Source of the DNA: Cryptomeria japonica
Taxonomy: Eukaryota > Streptophyta > Pinopsida > Cupressales > Cupressaceae
Length of the DNA: 64,000 bases
NCBI RefSeq assembly: GCF_030272615.1
Contig: NC_081409.1
Coordinates: forward strand, 23,892,406-23,956,405
Reading direction: 5' to 3'
Below, in pieces: positions 54,625 through 64,000 of the stretch (its first letter is position 1; each line of letters opens with the position of its first letter). Position numbers and translations under genes: made by a program. The notes beneath the pieces were generated by a model that worked only from the letters and a program-made list of their open reading frames with translations, searched no databases and was not told the origin of the DNA.

Positions 54625-55656
54625 TGTTGTGACGTATTCACACATCGCCCCATTGCAAATGGGGACCCCTGCTTTTTGCTTTCTAGGGTTAGTTTCCTTA
54701 GTTTAGTCTTTTGGGTTCTTGACTATTAATCTTTGCATTTGAGAGTTGCTAGAGAGATCATTAGGATAGCAGGGTCTGCTTGAATTGAAGTGGGTCAGTA
54801 GGTGGTCCAGGTCAGGGTCTCTTTGAAAGCCTCCCATTGGTTAGGCCTGGGTCTTGCTTCTAGGGTTGAGTCTTGATTGAGTTTAAGGAAGTCTTTGTGT
54901 CATGCTAGGAGTCTTGCCTTTTGAGACCTCTGTCATTTAAGTTAAGGAAGTGAATGGAGGTCTGTGAGTATGTGTTCTCAAGGATTCTTCCCTTTCAGGG
55001 TTTGAGATTGGTCCAGTTAATGAATGATGAACTTCTTTTACTTCTAGGCATTGATTGATGTGAAACTGACCTATTTATCCTTAGAAAATGCCTAATGACC
55101 AAGCCTAGACTTGAATACTTGAGAGTTGGATGAGGAATTTGAGCCAAAAAGCAAAATTTTGCTCCTGACCCTTCCAAAGGGTCCAGAGCGAAATTTCTCC
55201 TTAGGTCTTGTCCTTCCAAAAGTACCTACGCGAAATTGTCAGGATGTGCTTTTGATCCAACATTTTGAACTAGCCACTCCCTTAGAATGATTTGTTAGCA
55301 TGTTCTAGGGCCAAGGCAACATGAGTGAAGGTGAAGTTTGAATGTTTGATTGATGTCCAAGACTAATCCTTCAAATTTCGCTCTTGACCCTTCCAAAGGG
55401 TCCAGAGCGAATTTCCTTGGGATCTCCTTCCTTGCTCCTAATTTACATCATAAACCTTGTTCCCATGGCGATTGGAAGAGGATTAATGACTTAAAGTGAA
55501 TTTGAGATCCAGATGAATGCCAGTAGCCCTTGAAAGAGTTACGAATTTGACCAAGAACGCAAAATTCGCTCTCGACCCTTCCAAAGGGTCCAAAGCGAAT
55601 TTCATCTAAGGTCCTGACCCTTTCAAAGGGTCCAGAGCAAAATTCTCCAAAGGACT
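54625..55656 (+). mobile_element. Element D: 5' part of an A-family element, interrupted by E
   Basis: Begins TGTTGTGACGTATTCACACA, then TCGCCCCATTGC. It has the TTAGTTTAGTC leader shared with F and a hairpin array (55158-55650) before it is split by element E at 55657. The rest lies beyond the window. D could be the 3' LTR partner of F, since it has the same orientation and lies 4.2 kb downstream, or an independent insertion. Confidence 0.7.
55158..55650 (+). repeat. Hairpin array in element D, compensatory variant of the A array
   Basis: Four clear units at 55158-55193, 55376-55412, 55565-55601 and 55611-55650, plus a weak one at about 55203-55232. Form: TTCGCTC-TT-GACCCTT, CCA, AAGGGTC-CA-GAGCGAA. 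The layout is as in A (7-bp outer stem, 2x2 internal loop with CA on the 3' side, 6-7-bp inner stem), but the T-A pair of the inner stem is A-T and the outer A-T pair is T-A, both arms altered together. Confidence 0.88.
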
Positions 55657-55699
55657 TGTTGTGACCTTTTCACACATCGCCCCATTGCTAACAAGGGCC

Positions 55700-57960
55700 C
55701 CCTCTTTTCCTACTTTCTACATTGTTAGGTTAGGGTTTTGGCTACTTAGTGGGCAATTTTCCATTTCCTGTGCCCGAGTCTTGGAGTTTTGATCATGCCT
55801 AGTGTCGTCTAGGGTTTTTGAAGTTATAGGATCACGTTGCAAACATTGATATTTTAATGATCCTAAGTTTTGTCTAAGTGTTTTTGACCTTTTGAGCATT
55901 AACATATTTTTAAACACGCACATCAGTAATTTTAAAGTGACAAGGTATTGTCAGACCTTTTGGAGTTGTTTTCTCGCTCCTAAGGTATTATTTAAATTGA
56001 TTTCGCACTTTATTCCAATATTTTCCTAGCATTTTGCTCATTTTTGCAAAATTTGCCCAAGTCCAATCCAAATTTAAAATTTCTAAGTGATTTTGAGTGG
56101 TTAAAATGATAAATTCCTAAGGGAAATCCTTATTCCAAGGGTTAGAGGGTCAAATTCCATGCTAGAGGTGCTTTTCCCCTCACATTCCAGACTACCCAAC
56201 CCATTCCCCCACTCAAAATCCACACTACACATGGGTTTCCCCTGAAATCCATACTGGCTATTATTTTCCACCACTGTTTATCCATACCTGGATCGATTTC
56301 CCGTAGAAGTGCTAAAATTTGGCTAAGTGTCAGGATTTATCTAGACTGCCATCGGTTCTCCACCAAGAGTGCGGATTGGAGTGCGGACTATAGTGCGCAC
56401 AACGTTAAGGATGATTCCATGCCTGGGTCGATTTTCCACCAAGATGTTTTGTGACAAGTGACTGAGGATTTTTATCTGAATTTTATGCAGAAATTTTGAC
56501 ACTTTAATGATTTTTAAAGGGATTTTTCAATCCCAACCCAAGTCGATTTTCCCTTGGAGGCTTAATTTGGATTTAAATTGCAATATTTTAATAAATAAGC
56601 CCCATTTTTAATTGCTTTTAAATAATGATTAATGATTATTTAAAATTTTAAAAGCAAAATTAGATAACTTGCAATAATCATTTAATATTTTGAACCTTCT
56701 AGAAGTAAGTTAGTTTTTGCCAAGCAAATATATATACAAGTGTTTTATCCCACATTGCTTGTGTGGTGAAAGTAAGAGGTAAAAGCAAGTATAAGAGAGG
56801 AGCCTCAGCATTATTTTATTATTAAATCTGTCAGGTGTCTTCATGAAAGGCGATTTTTCTCCAAGTTCGGCGAATTTAAGCAAGTGATTGAAGTGAAGTG
56901 TTGAATTGAGAATTCTTTCCTCTTCTATTTTTTTCCAGCTTGTTGATCTATTCCCCTTGCTGCCATTAAAGACCATTTCCATATTTTTTTATTTTTCAAG
57001 TTTGGCAATTTTGGTGAAAAGTGGCGATTTTGTGTTTGGAGACTTGGGCGATACTTTCCTCCATTTTTTTGCTTGTTCCAGACCTCCATTGTTGCAGATC
57101 CGGGCTGCCATTGATGATATCTTCAGAAATTTAGTATGGCACCATAACTGGGAAAATTTTGATTTTGTTTGAAGAGTGATTTGGTGCCACATTTTGATGA
57201 TTTCCATGCATGCTTGGTGGTTGCCATCATTTCCAGCTCGCTGATTCGCTTCAGATTTGAGGTTTGTTTCATATTTAACCCCCATTAATGGCTGCCCATT
57301 AATTTTCAAACTTGAGTTTTTATTGCCCAGCCAATTCCAACTTGGGCGATTTGCATTTGGAGGTATTTTGTGGAGTTTTATGTGCATTCTCAGACCATCT
57401 TATTGTTGTTGCAGGTCTGAAAACTCCATTGTTCGGCAGTTGTCTTCAGAAATTTTCATTTCCAGCCACCTAACCATTTTGGCGATTTTGCTTGGAATTG
57501 ATTCCTTAACCATTTTCCATCATTTTCAGGACTTTTAACTACTTTGCAAGGTGCTGATAAGTCTGAAGTAATCAATTTTCAGACTTGTCCTCAGAAATTT
57601 AATTTTTACCAGCCACACTTACATTCCTGAATATGATTGTTTTCATCATTAAAACTGATTTTTATCGAGTTTATGCACATTTTGAAGATTGCAACATGTT
57701 TTAAAAGTCAATTTTCCAGGTTATCTTCAGAATTGTTGACCTCCATTGTTGACTATGGAAGGTGTCTTCAGACATACCATTCTGTGAAAACAAAACCTTT
57801 CACACCTTTCCTTAGTCATCATTAATCCGGTATACTCCTTTGCATTTTAGCTTGCATATTTTCTAAGCATAAGGAGATATTAATGAATTTTATAGAAAGC
57901 ATCCATGCCTTAGTGTTGTCACACTTTGAACTTAATAGTTAAAATCTAACTTCGAGCTTC
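55700..57960 (+). other. Element E leader, non-coding
   Basis: AT-rich, with recurring CAGTTTTGATTTTC/GGCGATTTTG and 'TTCAGAAATTT' words at about 57120, 57450, 57590 and 57730 (TCTTCAGAA is found four times). No convincing protein; short frames here have no family resemblance. Confidence 0.45.
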
Positions 57961-57971
57961 GTACAGGTGCG

Positions 57972-60788
57972 ATGTCAAAGTTTGGATATAAGGAAAGGAA
58001 AGAACTATTGAAGATGCTGGAGACTGGATTTTATCCAGAGCTCAACATTTTATCTAGATGGAAGGAGATCACAGATACAAACATGCATTTTCTAGATTTC
58101 GACCAGATGCAGCGGCGAATGTTCGGAGTCGGAGATCAAGTTCCTTCCCCAGCCTATGGGAACATTATGAAGAGTGGTATTTTCCATGCCGCTGGATTTC
58201 CACATTCCATACAGTGCAGTGAGCTTATCCTGAAGTGTGCACGATGTTACGATCCGCTCACGAGACTGATCAAGACTCCTAAGTGCATTGTCATCGCCTA
58301 CTTTGCAGAGGATGCTATTGCAGAGGTGTTCGGAATTCCACACGGAACAGTCATAAAGGATGTGACCAAGGATGAATATGGAGAAAGATACACGAAGAAG
58401 ATGGGTGTATGCAAGAATTTGATTAACAAAGAAGGATGATTGAGCCTAGGTCTCATCATTCCAAGGCTCCCAAGACACTCATGTGCATAGATTTCAAGGA
58501 GGAGTACAATGATTTGATATTCCTACTCAACAGAGTGATGGGGATGCCGCAGGGAGCAATATTCGATGGATGGATGTTCTACTTCATCCAGGATTGTCTT
58601 AGAGGAACACTAGTAAATTGGTCCAAGATTATAAGTGACAACCTGGATTTTCAGCTGAGGAATGTAGAGCGGTCCAAGTCATTCACCATGACTTCTTACC
58701 TTGTATACCTGCTTGCACGGTTTGTTTCATACAGAGGATTAATACGCAAAAGTGAAATTGGGAACGGGCAAGGACAATTCCGGAGTCATGAGTGCTACCC
58801 CCAGCTGAGCATGTATAGAATTGAAGACTATAAGAGAGTGAATGATGCATTCACTATGTACATCACACGGATGTTGCAAGGCAGAATCCACAAAAGATTG
58901 TCCAAGGAGGCAACAGAGTTAATAGAAAAATATGGATCGTGGTATATACAGTTTCCCATTTTCACATACCTTAGTATTCATGGGTTTCAATCTAAACCCT
59001 ACAGAATTCCTAGGCATCCGATTGACAGAATGATTTTGTTGGAAGTGGTGAGACAGCTTCTAGAGTTTGATGTTGTTTAGAGAGAGAAGCACAGGACAGG
59101 AATGACATTCCCTATTTCAGTTGGGAAGACGTCAGAGGTTTGCCAATCCGCCATAGCCGCCAACACTGCGAATGAGGAGCTTGCATTCTATCGATTTGCT
59201 ACGTACAAGAAAAGAGAAAGATTTGATCCAGACAAGAAAGTAGGAAGGATCAGGGGAGAGAAGTTCATTCACAAAATTGACAGAGAAGATTATCGGGCCA
59301 ACCTGATGGACGAGCAAGCAGTGAAGAGAAGAATGTGGTCCAAAATGTCAGTGGATTTCATGAGGAAGTGTGGACTTTTCCTCATTCCTGATCAAGTGTT
59401 AGATAACAAAGATCACACGCATCCACAGTATGAGAATGAAATGAAGGTGGTAATCCTATTGCCTAATTGGTCAGAGTCAGAAGAGATTGACCTGAATATA
59501 TTGATGAAAGGTCTTGAATTTCTCCCGTGCATGGGTGGATATACAAATGAATAAGTTAGTTGACATGGGTGTTCCCTTCACTTATGAAAGGATGAAGCCG
59601 AAAGAGTCTATTTCTGAGGATGATCAGAGGATTGTCAGTGATGTCAGGATTCATGCAGACGAAGAGAGCCAAGCTCCCAAGAGAAGGAAGAACACGCGAG
59701 GAGAAGTCAAGGCCAGAGGGAAGAAGATTGAGGAGGAGAAGAAGAAACAAAATACTATCATTCCTCCACCTATCATTCCTTCACCCCCTCTCAGTGTCTC
59801 ATCAATCGAAGTGATTGAAGTTACAGAGCAGAACAAGCAGACTCAGCAGTGTTCCAACATAGTGATACTACCAGAGAATACTTAGGAATTTCATGCCACA
59901 GCGACATCTGCACCTCCGAATAATAATGATGATCAGTCAAGATCCCCTACTGTCCTTTTGGAAGTTAGTTTGGGAAACAAGATATATGATTTAACCAGGA
60001 ATAATCTTGATGATAATGATGATGTTATCTCGGCATTGAGAGGACTTGATCGAGAAATGTGTCTCGATGATGGTATGGAGATGGCCGCTATTCCTGAATG
60101 GCTGATGAGAAGTATGGAGAAAAGTAAACAAATGATAGAGGTACAACCTATTGATAATATTGATGACTACCTAGCTAGGAGTGCTAAGGAGAAGGAGCCT
60201 AAGAGGGCGGAGATTTTGTCGCATATAGCTAGAGATGAGACAGGAATGCAGATTGCGCAGATTGTTGTTCCTATTGCAGGCGTGACAAAAGACATTGCTA
60301 CTCCTATGGATTTCCAGATCACTTCAATTGCCCTTGGTCGTACATCCAGGAAGCAAGAATTTCAGGAGGTTGGTGAAAACCTCAAGGCAATTGATGCAAA
60401 GTTAGACAAAGAGATTGCGGAGAAAGAAAGGTATAGAAAAGAGAATATCAGACTTAGAGAGTATATTGCAGGGATAAGGCGTGAAGATCCCACCCTTATT
60501 TCCCTTATTGCAATTGACCATGGAATGCATTCACACTGTGAGGCAACGAGAGGTACACTCTCAGAGGTGGAAAAGTGGATTGAGAATACAAGAAAGCAGG
60601 CAGATGATTTCCTTACACAGTTTGTCCATGCATATGATAGGACAACAGGGCTCGCATTCAGAATCCAGTATTTGGAGGGAGTTTGGGAAGAATTCCGGCC
60701 TATCCAAGAGAAGACTATTACATACCTCCAAGCTTTGAAGAAGATTCCTAATTCCACCTTGGTCAGCGAGAATATTGTGCACAATGGA
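57972..60788 (+). pseudogene. A-family protein, decayed copy in element E, truncated by K
   Basis: ATG at 57972 directly follows GTACAG|GTGCG. Motifs in order: WKEITDTNMHFLDFDQM, HAAGFPHSIQCSEL, AYFAEDAIAEVFGIP, DGWMFYFIQDCL, WSKIISDNLDFQL, FTMTSYLVYLLA, FTMYITRMLQGRIHKRLS, IQFPIFTYLSIHG, basic linker KRRKNTRGEVKARGKK, DDVISALRGLDRE, FQITSIALGRTSRKQ. Damage: frameshift near 58436, TAG 59078-59080, frameshift near 59515, TAG 59883-59885. It is truncated after LVSENIVHNG by gypsy K, which removes the last ~100-150 residues relative to B. Confidence 0.8.
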
Positions 60789-61092
60789 TGTTGGTTGTAA
60801 GACGGGCTTTGTATTACTTGTTAAGTTGCGTTGGTTAAGTATGTTAGTGTCGTCGAGGGTAGTTGTTCGTTGCATGACGATTCCCCACAGGTGGTAACCG
60901 CAACCCTCAACCGTGTCTTTATATATGCTCTTGTACTTGTTGTTGGAGACACTGATGGGGAGAATGATTATTGTACTAGACATTTTGGCATTAATGGAAG
61001 CATTGCTCTGAGTTTCTAGTTACTATTCTATCCTATGGTTATCATCTAACTATTCATATCCAATATTAATAACACACCCCACGGGGTAAACA
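60789..61092 (+). repeat. Candidate 5' LTR of element K, with TATA box
   Basis: About 304 bp from TGTTGGTTGTAAGACGGG to GGGGTAAACA. TTTATATATGC at about 60917-60927 is a good TATA box. Homology of the E ORF with B stops just before the start, supporting the boundary. The 3' LTR is outside, so the limits are provisional. Confidence 0.55.
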
Positions 61093-61094
61093 TT

Positions 61095-61107
61095 TGGCGT
61101 CGTTGCC
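61095..61107 (+). other. PBS-like site of element K
   Basis: TGGCGTCGTTGCC, one base from the TGGCGCCGTTGCC site common in Tat/Athila-type elements, 2 nt after the LTR end. Confidence 0.6.
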
Positions 61108-61151
61108 TAGACATACTCAGGAAAGGAAGGAGCGGATGGCGTACGGACACG

Positions 61152-61523
61152 ATGGGCCTACCCATTGGTGAGATTAACCCAAGGACCGACGACGCACAAA
61201 TGGAACTCTACCATGGAGAGGACACTGCAACGAGGGAATTCTCAATCTTGCTTCAGGCGGCCATTGAGACCTACGTCCGAAGAGAGGCCACGAAGGCTGA
61301 AGTCCCAACAAGTGTCGTGTGGACCGCACTGGAAGTTAGCCCCGCAGCGAATCAGTTGATGAACCACCTCCCCCGGTTGCTTGCACAGGCATCACTGCCA
61401 CAGCAAACCTGCCTGCAGGAGATTGCTCGTGAGGAGCAACGCCAACAGGTCCTCCGACAATACAAAGAAAACAATCGTCGCTGGGAAGTGGAGCGTGATG
61501 GCAAGAGGCGAAGGGGAAATTGA
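61152..61523 (+). pseudogene. Short ORF at the 5' end of element K gag region
   Basis: A 123-aa frame (MGLPIGEINPRTDDAQMELY...) with a helical, glutamine-rich C-terminus (QEIAREEQRQQVLRQYKENN). It may be the N-terminus of gag or a separate leader ORF. It ends 150 bp before the next gag segment. Confidence 0.4.
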
Positions 61524-61672
61524 ACCCTGAACCTCGAGGAGAAATAAAGAACATATTAAAGTATAATAATGGTGTTGTACTATTGACATAAATTGTATCC
61601 GACGGGATGAATTAATAAAGAAGTGTTTTATGTTTATGTGTTGTTGCTATTTATGAAGATGTACGGGAATTA

Positions 61673-63567
61673 ATGCCCAACTTACTAAATAAGGATAGAA
61701 ATAAGAAGGCACAAAGTGAGAAGTGGGAGGCCGCACAGAGAGCCTTGATTCTGGAACAACAAGTAGACCATAGACAGAGGCTGAGCCAACTTGCTGAAGG
61801 ACATCCTACCGAAGGGTTGCCCAAAGGGAACGAAGGAGGTGTCACGGAAAGTGTAGGAGCAGAAGACGAAGGAGATTTCAACATGTCGCCAGAACACTGT
61901 AGGGTGAGAAGCCACGAAGAATTTTTGGAGGAAACAAGGCTACGAAGAAATCTAGTCGAAGAGACCCAGGATCAGTTCAGGAATTTATCCCTTACACTGC
62001 GCACGGAGGACCACCGAAGGGAGAGAATAGAAGACGAGGGTGAAAACGGAGGAGAGGGCAACCGTACGACTGTAAGTGTGGAGGAGGCACAAGCACACGG
62101 CAGACAGGACCCCCTCTTGGGACCCATCACACCAAGCACGTGGGTACAAAACACCGTACCCCCAGTCACTCAAATAGGAAACACCACCGGCGTGGGGGGG
62201 AGTGGCACGGGTGCACGACAAAAACAGCCACCTCTAGGGACACGACCCCCACCAATGGCCAATAGGCAGAAGCTGTCGAAGTTCACCGGCGACGAGAAGG
62301 AGGATCCCGTAAGGCACTGCAGAACCTGCGAAACCATATTGACGGCCAATGATGTCACGGACCAGGACGACTAGACGAGGCAATTTCCAACAACATAACA
62401 AGGAGTTGCCATCGACTAGTACTCAGATATTGATAAAACTGCAGTGGCCACATGGGACACGCTACGGAAAGCCTTCGAGAAGGAGTTTCGCCTACTTCGA
62501 GATGATAATGAAATAGTGGTAGAGATATACAGTACGAAACAAGGACAAAAGGAATCAGTCCATGCCTACGGAAGGCACCTGAAGGAGCTAATTGGGAAAA
62601 TGGAGAGTCAGACAACCAACGGACTCAAGAAGAGGTGGTTCGTAGAAGGCCTAAAACCCAATTTGAAGAAGAAAATGAAGATAGTCCCTCCATCATACGA
62701 TGCTGCATACAATAGGGCTATGGACTTAGAAAGTGAATACAAAACGTCCAAGAAAAAGGGGAAGTCCTCCTCCGAGAAAATAACTCTTCTTTTGATGAGA
62801 GTGGTAACGAGGAGTCGAAAAAGAAAGTGACCGCCCTACAGAGGGACATGGAGTGTATGATGAGGAAATTTAAGGCAATGAAAGGCTCTACTAGCCGAAC
62901 CGAAGGAGACATGTGGTGCACGGAGTGCAAGGAGGAAGGACATACGAAGAGTACATGCCCAAAGAAGGCCTTTTGCGAAATTTGCCAAGTAATGGGACAC
63001 TCCATCAAGGAGTGCCCATACAATATGAAGACCCGAAATACGCAAGTGTTGTTTATTGAGCAGGCCACAACATTTGCACTAGCAGGTACGGCCCAACAAA
63101 CCAACACAACGGCATCATCTAAAGGTTACTGGGACAACAGATGCGGCGGTGGAAGGAATAACAACAACAATAACAATACCCAAAGCCGTGTCCAGTATGA
63201 CGCCAAGGGCCGACCAATGATCCAATGTAGGGCCTGCAATCAGTGGGGGCACTTCGCCCAGGATTGCACGAAGGAAGCCACCCCTCGGCACCTCTGTCGA
63301 TGGTGTGGGCCAGGCGACCATGAGGATGCAAATTGCCCGAAGCCAGGAGTAAACCTTTTGAACATCAAACCTACTAAGGCAGAAATGTTGGCAATCACAA
63401 GGGCACAGGCCAAAAAGGTCACGTACCCAGATCCTCGCATGGAGACCGAGAGAGTGCGAGAAGCAAGGGTCGAGATCACAGAGGAAATGGCCGCACAAGG
63501 GCAAAACAGCTACAAGCCCGTCACGAAGAAAGGGAGGAGAGAATCCTACGGCAAATATTGCAAATAG
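61673..63567 (+). pseudogene. Gag of gypsy element K
   Basis: Segment 61673-62374 ends RQKLSKFTGDEKEDPVRHCR and continues in frame past TAGs at 62372-62374 and about 62435 and a TAA, giving GVAID*YSDIDKTAVATWDT and FEKEFRLLRDDNEIVVEIYS, the usual gag core with W replaced by a stop. A frameshift near 62770-62825 leads to 62827-63567 with knuckles CTECKEEGHTKSTC, CEICQVMGHSIKEC, CRACNQWGHFAQDC and CRWCGPGDHEDANC. Four CCHC knuckles is more than most plant gypsy gags. Confidence 0.75.
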
Positions 63568-64000
63568 AGGTACCTGTGAAGGTTCAAGACCTCCTTGAAA
63601 CCATACCGCAGTTAAAAACGGCTATCTTGAACTCTGTACCCACACAAGCTAAAACGAACGAGGTCATAAGCCCCACAATCGACCCTATGTTGCTAGTAGT
63701 CAACAGCGGATGCCACCCTGCAATGGTAGAAATGGGCATCCTGGGGACTACCTTGACCGACACCATTGTGGACGGAGGGTCAGGAGTAAATGTGCTTCCA
63801 GAGGAGACATGGGAAAAACTGGGAAAGCCTACATTGTGGCCCCCCACATTCAATCTGCTAGGGGTAGATCAACATGGGATTAAACCCTTGGGTACCCTCA
63901 TGGGCCAGCGGGTGATGATCGGCACGCAACCATTCGTGCTAGATTTTATAGTGATTCCACTGAAGCAAAAAGGGTACGACACCATTCTGGGACGTGGGTG
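63561..64000 (+). pseudogene. Protease region of element K (incomplete at window end)
   Basis: A frame shifted from gag is open to the window end: QIEVPVKVQDLLETIPQLKT, then TIVDGGSGVNVLPEETWEKL (near 63765-63825) and FIVIPLKQKGYDTILGRG. This is a retropepsin core with D-G-G-S-G where D-[ST]-G-A is usual, a form seen in some plant gypsy lineages, and the ILGRG flap-side motif. Whether the gag-protease frame change is a programmed shift or decay cannot be told here. Confidence 0.7.

Larger units (their letters stand above)
55657..60788 (+). mobile_element. Element E: A-family element inserted in D, cut by gypsy K
   Basis: Begins TGTTGTGACCTTTTCACACA, then TCGCCCCATTGC, right after a D hairpin; left flank GGACT. 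The leader (55657-57960) has TCGATTTTCC-type repeated words, a TATATATAC at about 56727-56735 and an acceptor-like CTTCGTACAG before the ORF. The ORF is interrupted at 60788/60789 by gypsy K. Its 3' end is outside the window. Confidence 0.75.
60789..64000 (+). mobile_element. Element K: Ty3/gypsy retrotransposon, 5' part
   Basis: A candidate LTR, a PBS-like TGGCGTCGTTGCC, gag with four zinc knuckles and the start of protease. The element runs off the window. Left flank (TSD candidate) is ATGGA. The PBS class (TGGCGCCGTTGCC) is that of Tat/Athila/Ogre-type elements, unlike H, I and J. Confidence 0.75.

Noticed and set aside
54359-54706. 115-aa plus-strand open frame
   Set aside because: It crosses the end of hAT-like element 2, its TSD and the start of element D, so it is a chance frame.

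Overview
This is plant nuclear DNA, most likely from a conifer or another gymnosperm. Three spliced exons of a host gene are separated by enormous introns packed with nested LTR retrotransposons and hAT-type DNA transposons. Almost every transposon coding region is broken by stops. I see no bacterial genes, rRNA, tRNA or CRISPR array. The species call is inference; splice sites, target-site duplications (TSDs), primer-binding sites and stops were read directly from the sequence.

Host gene (minus strand): exons at 48620-48729, 18791-18862 and 17453-17558 join in frame into part of a SET-domain, Rubisco-methyltransferase-like protein (DMINHS motif, NDRLMAQYGF, then a substrate-binding segment). 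The intron between the first two exons is 29,757 bp, so most of the window is one intron. The flanking introns run off both ends.

Repeat layout: 91-3034 (-) is a decayed BED-finger hAT transposase. 3229-10500 (+) is element A, with TGTTG...CAACA ends, TSD AAACC, an intact 1073-aa ORF and an array of hairpins. 11039-14873 (-) is a truncated Ty3/gypsy element (H). 14874-17265 (+) is B, the 3' part of a relative of A. 21852-23267 is a non-autonomous hAT, and 23561-24488 a solo gypsy LTR (TSD ATTAT). 24725-28199 (+) is C, a relative of A with different cargo. 28471-31214 is a decayed LTR-element remnant. 31215-47583 (+) is G, a relative of A with TSD GGTAT, split by gypsy element I (31746-41308, TSD AATGT), which is itself invaded by a small non-coding LTR element J (37490-40853, -). 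49697-54624 is F, an LTR followed by a PBS-like site and an unknown ~600-aa ORF, containing a second non-autonomous hAT (53543-54540, 8-bp TSD). 54625-55656 is D, another relative of A. E (55657-60788) is inserted into D, and gypsy element K (60789-64000) into E.

Main novelty: the TGTTG...CAACA family (A, B, C, D, E, F, G plus a fragment). A and G have clean 5-bp TSDs, yet neither has a duplicated LTR inside. The 3' ends of A, B, C and G share a TATA box about 820-855 bp before the end, as in an LTR U3/R/U5 region. They are best read as very large solo LTRs that carry a protein-coding gene upstream of the LTR promoter. That gene is an unrecognised ~1,070-aa protein seen in four divergent copies, only A intact. 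The 5' parts carry repeated hairpins; between A and D, and also within A, both arms change together so that pairing is kept.
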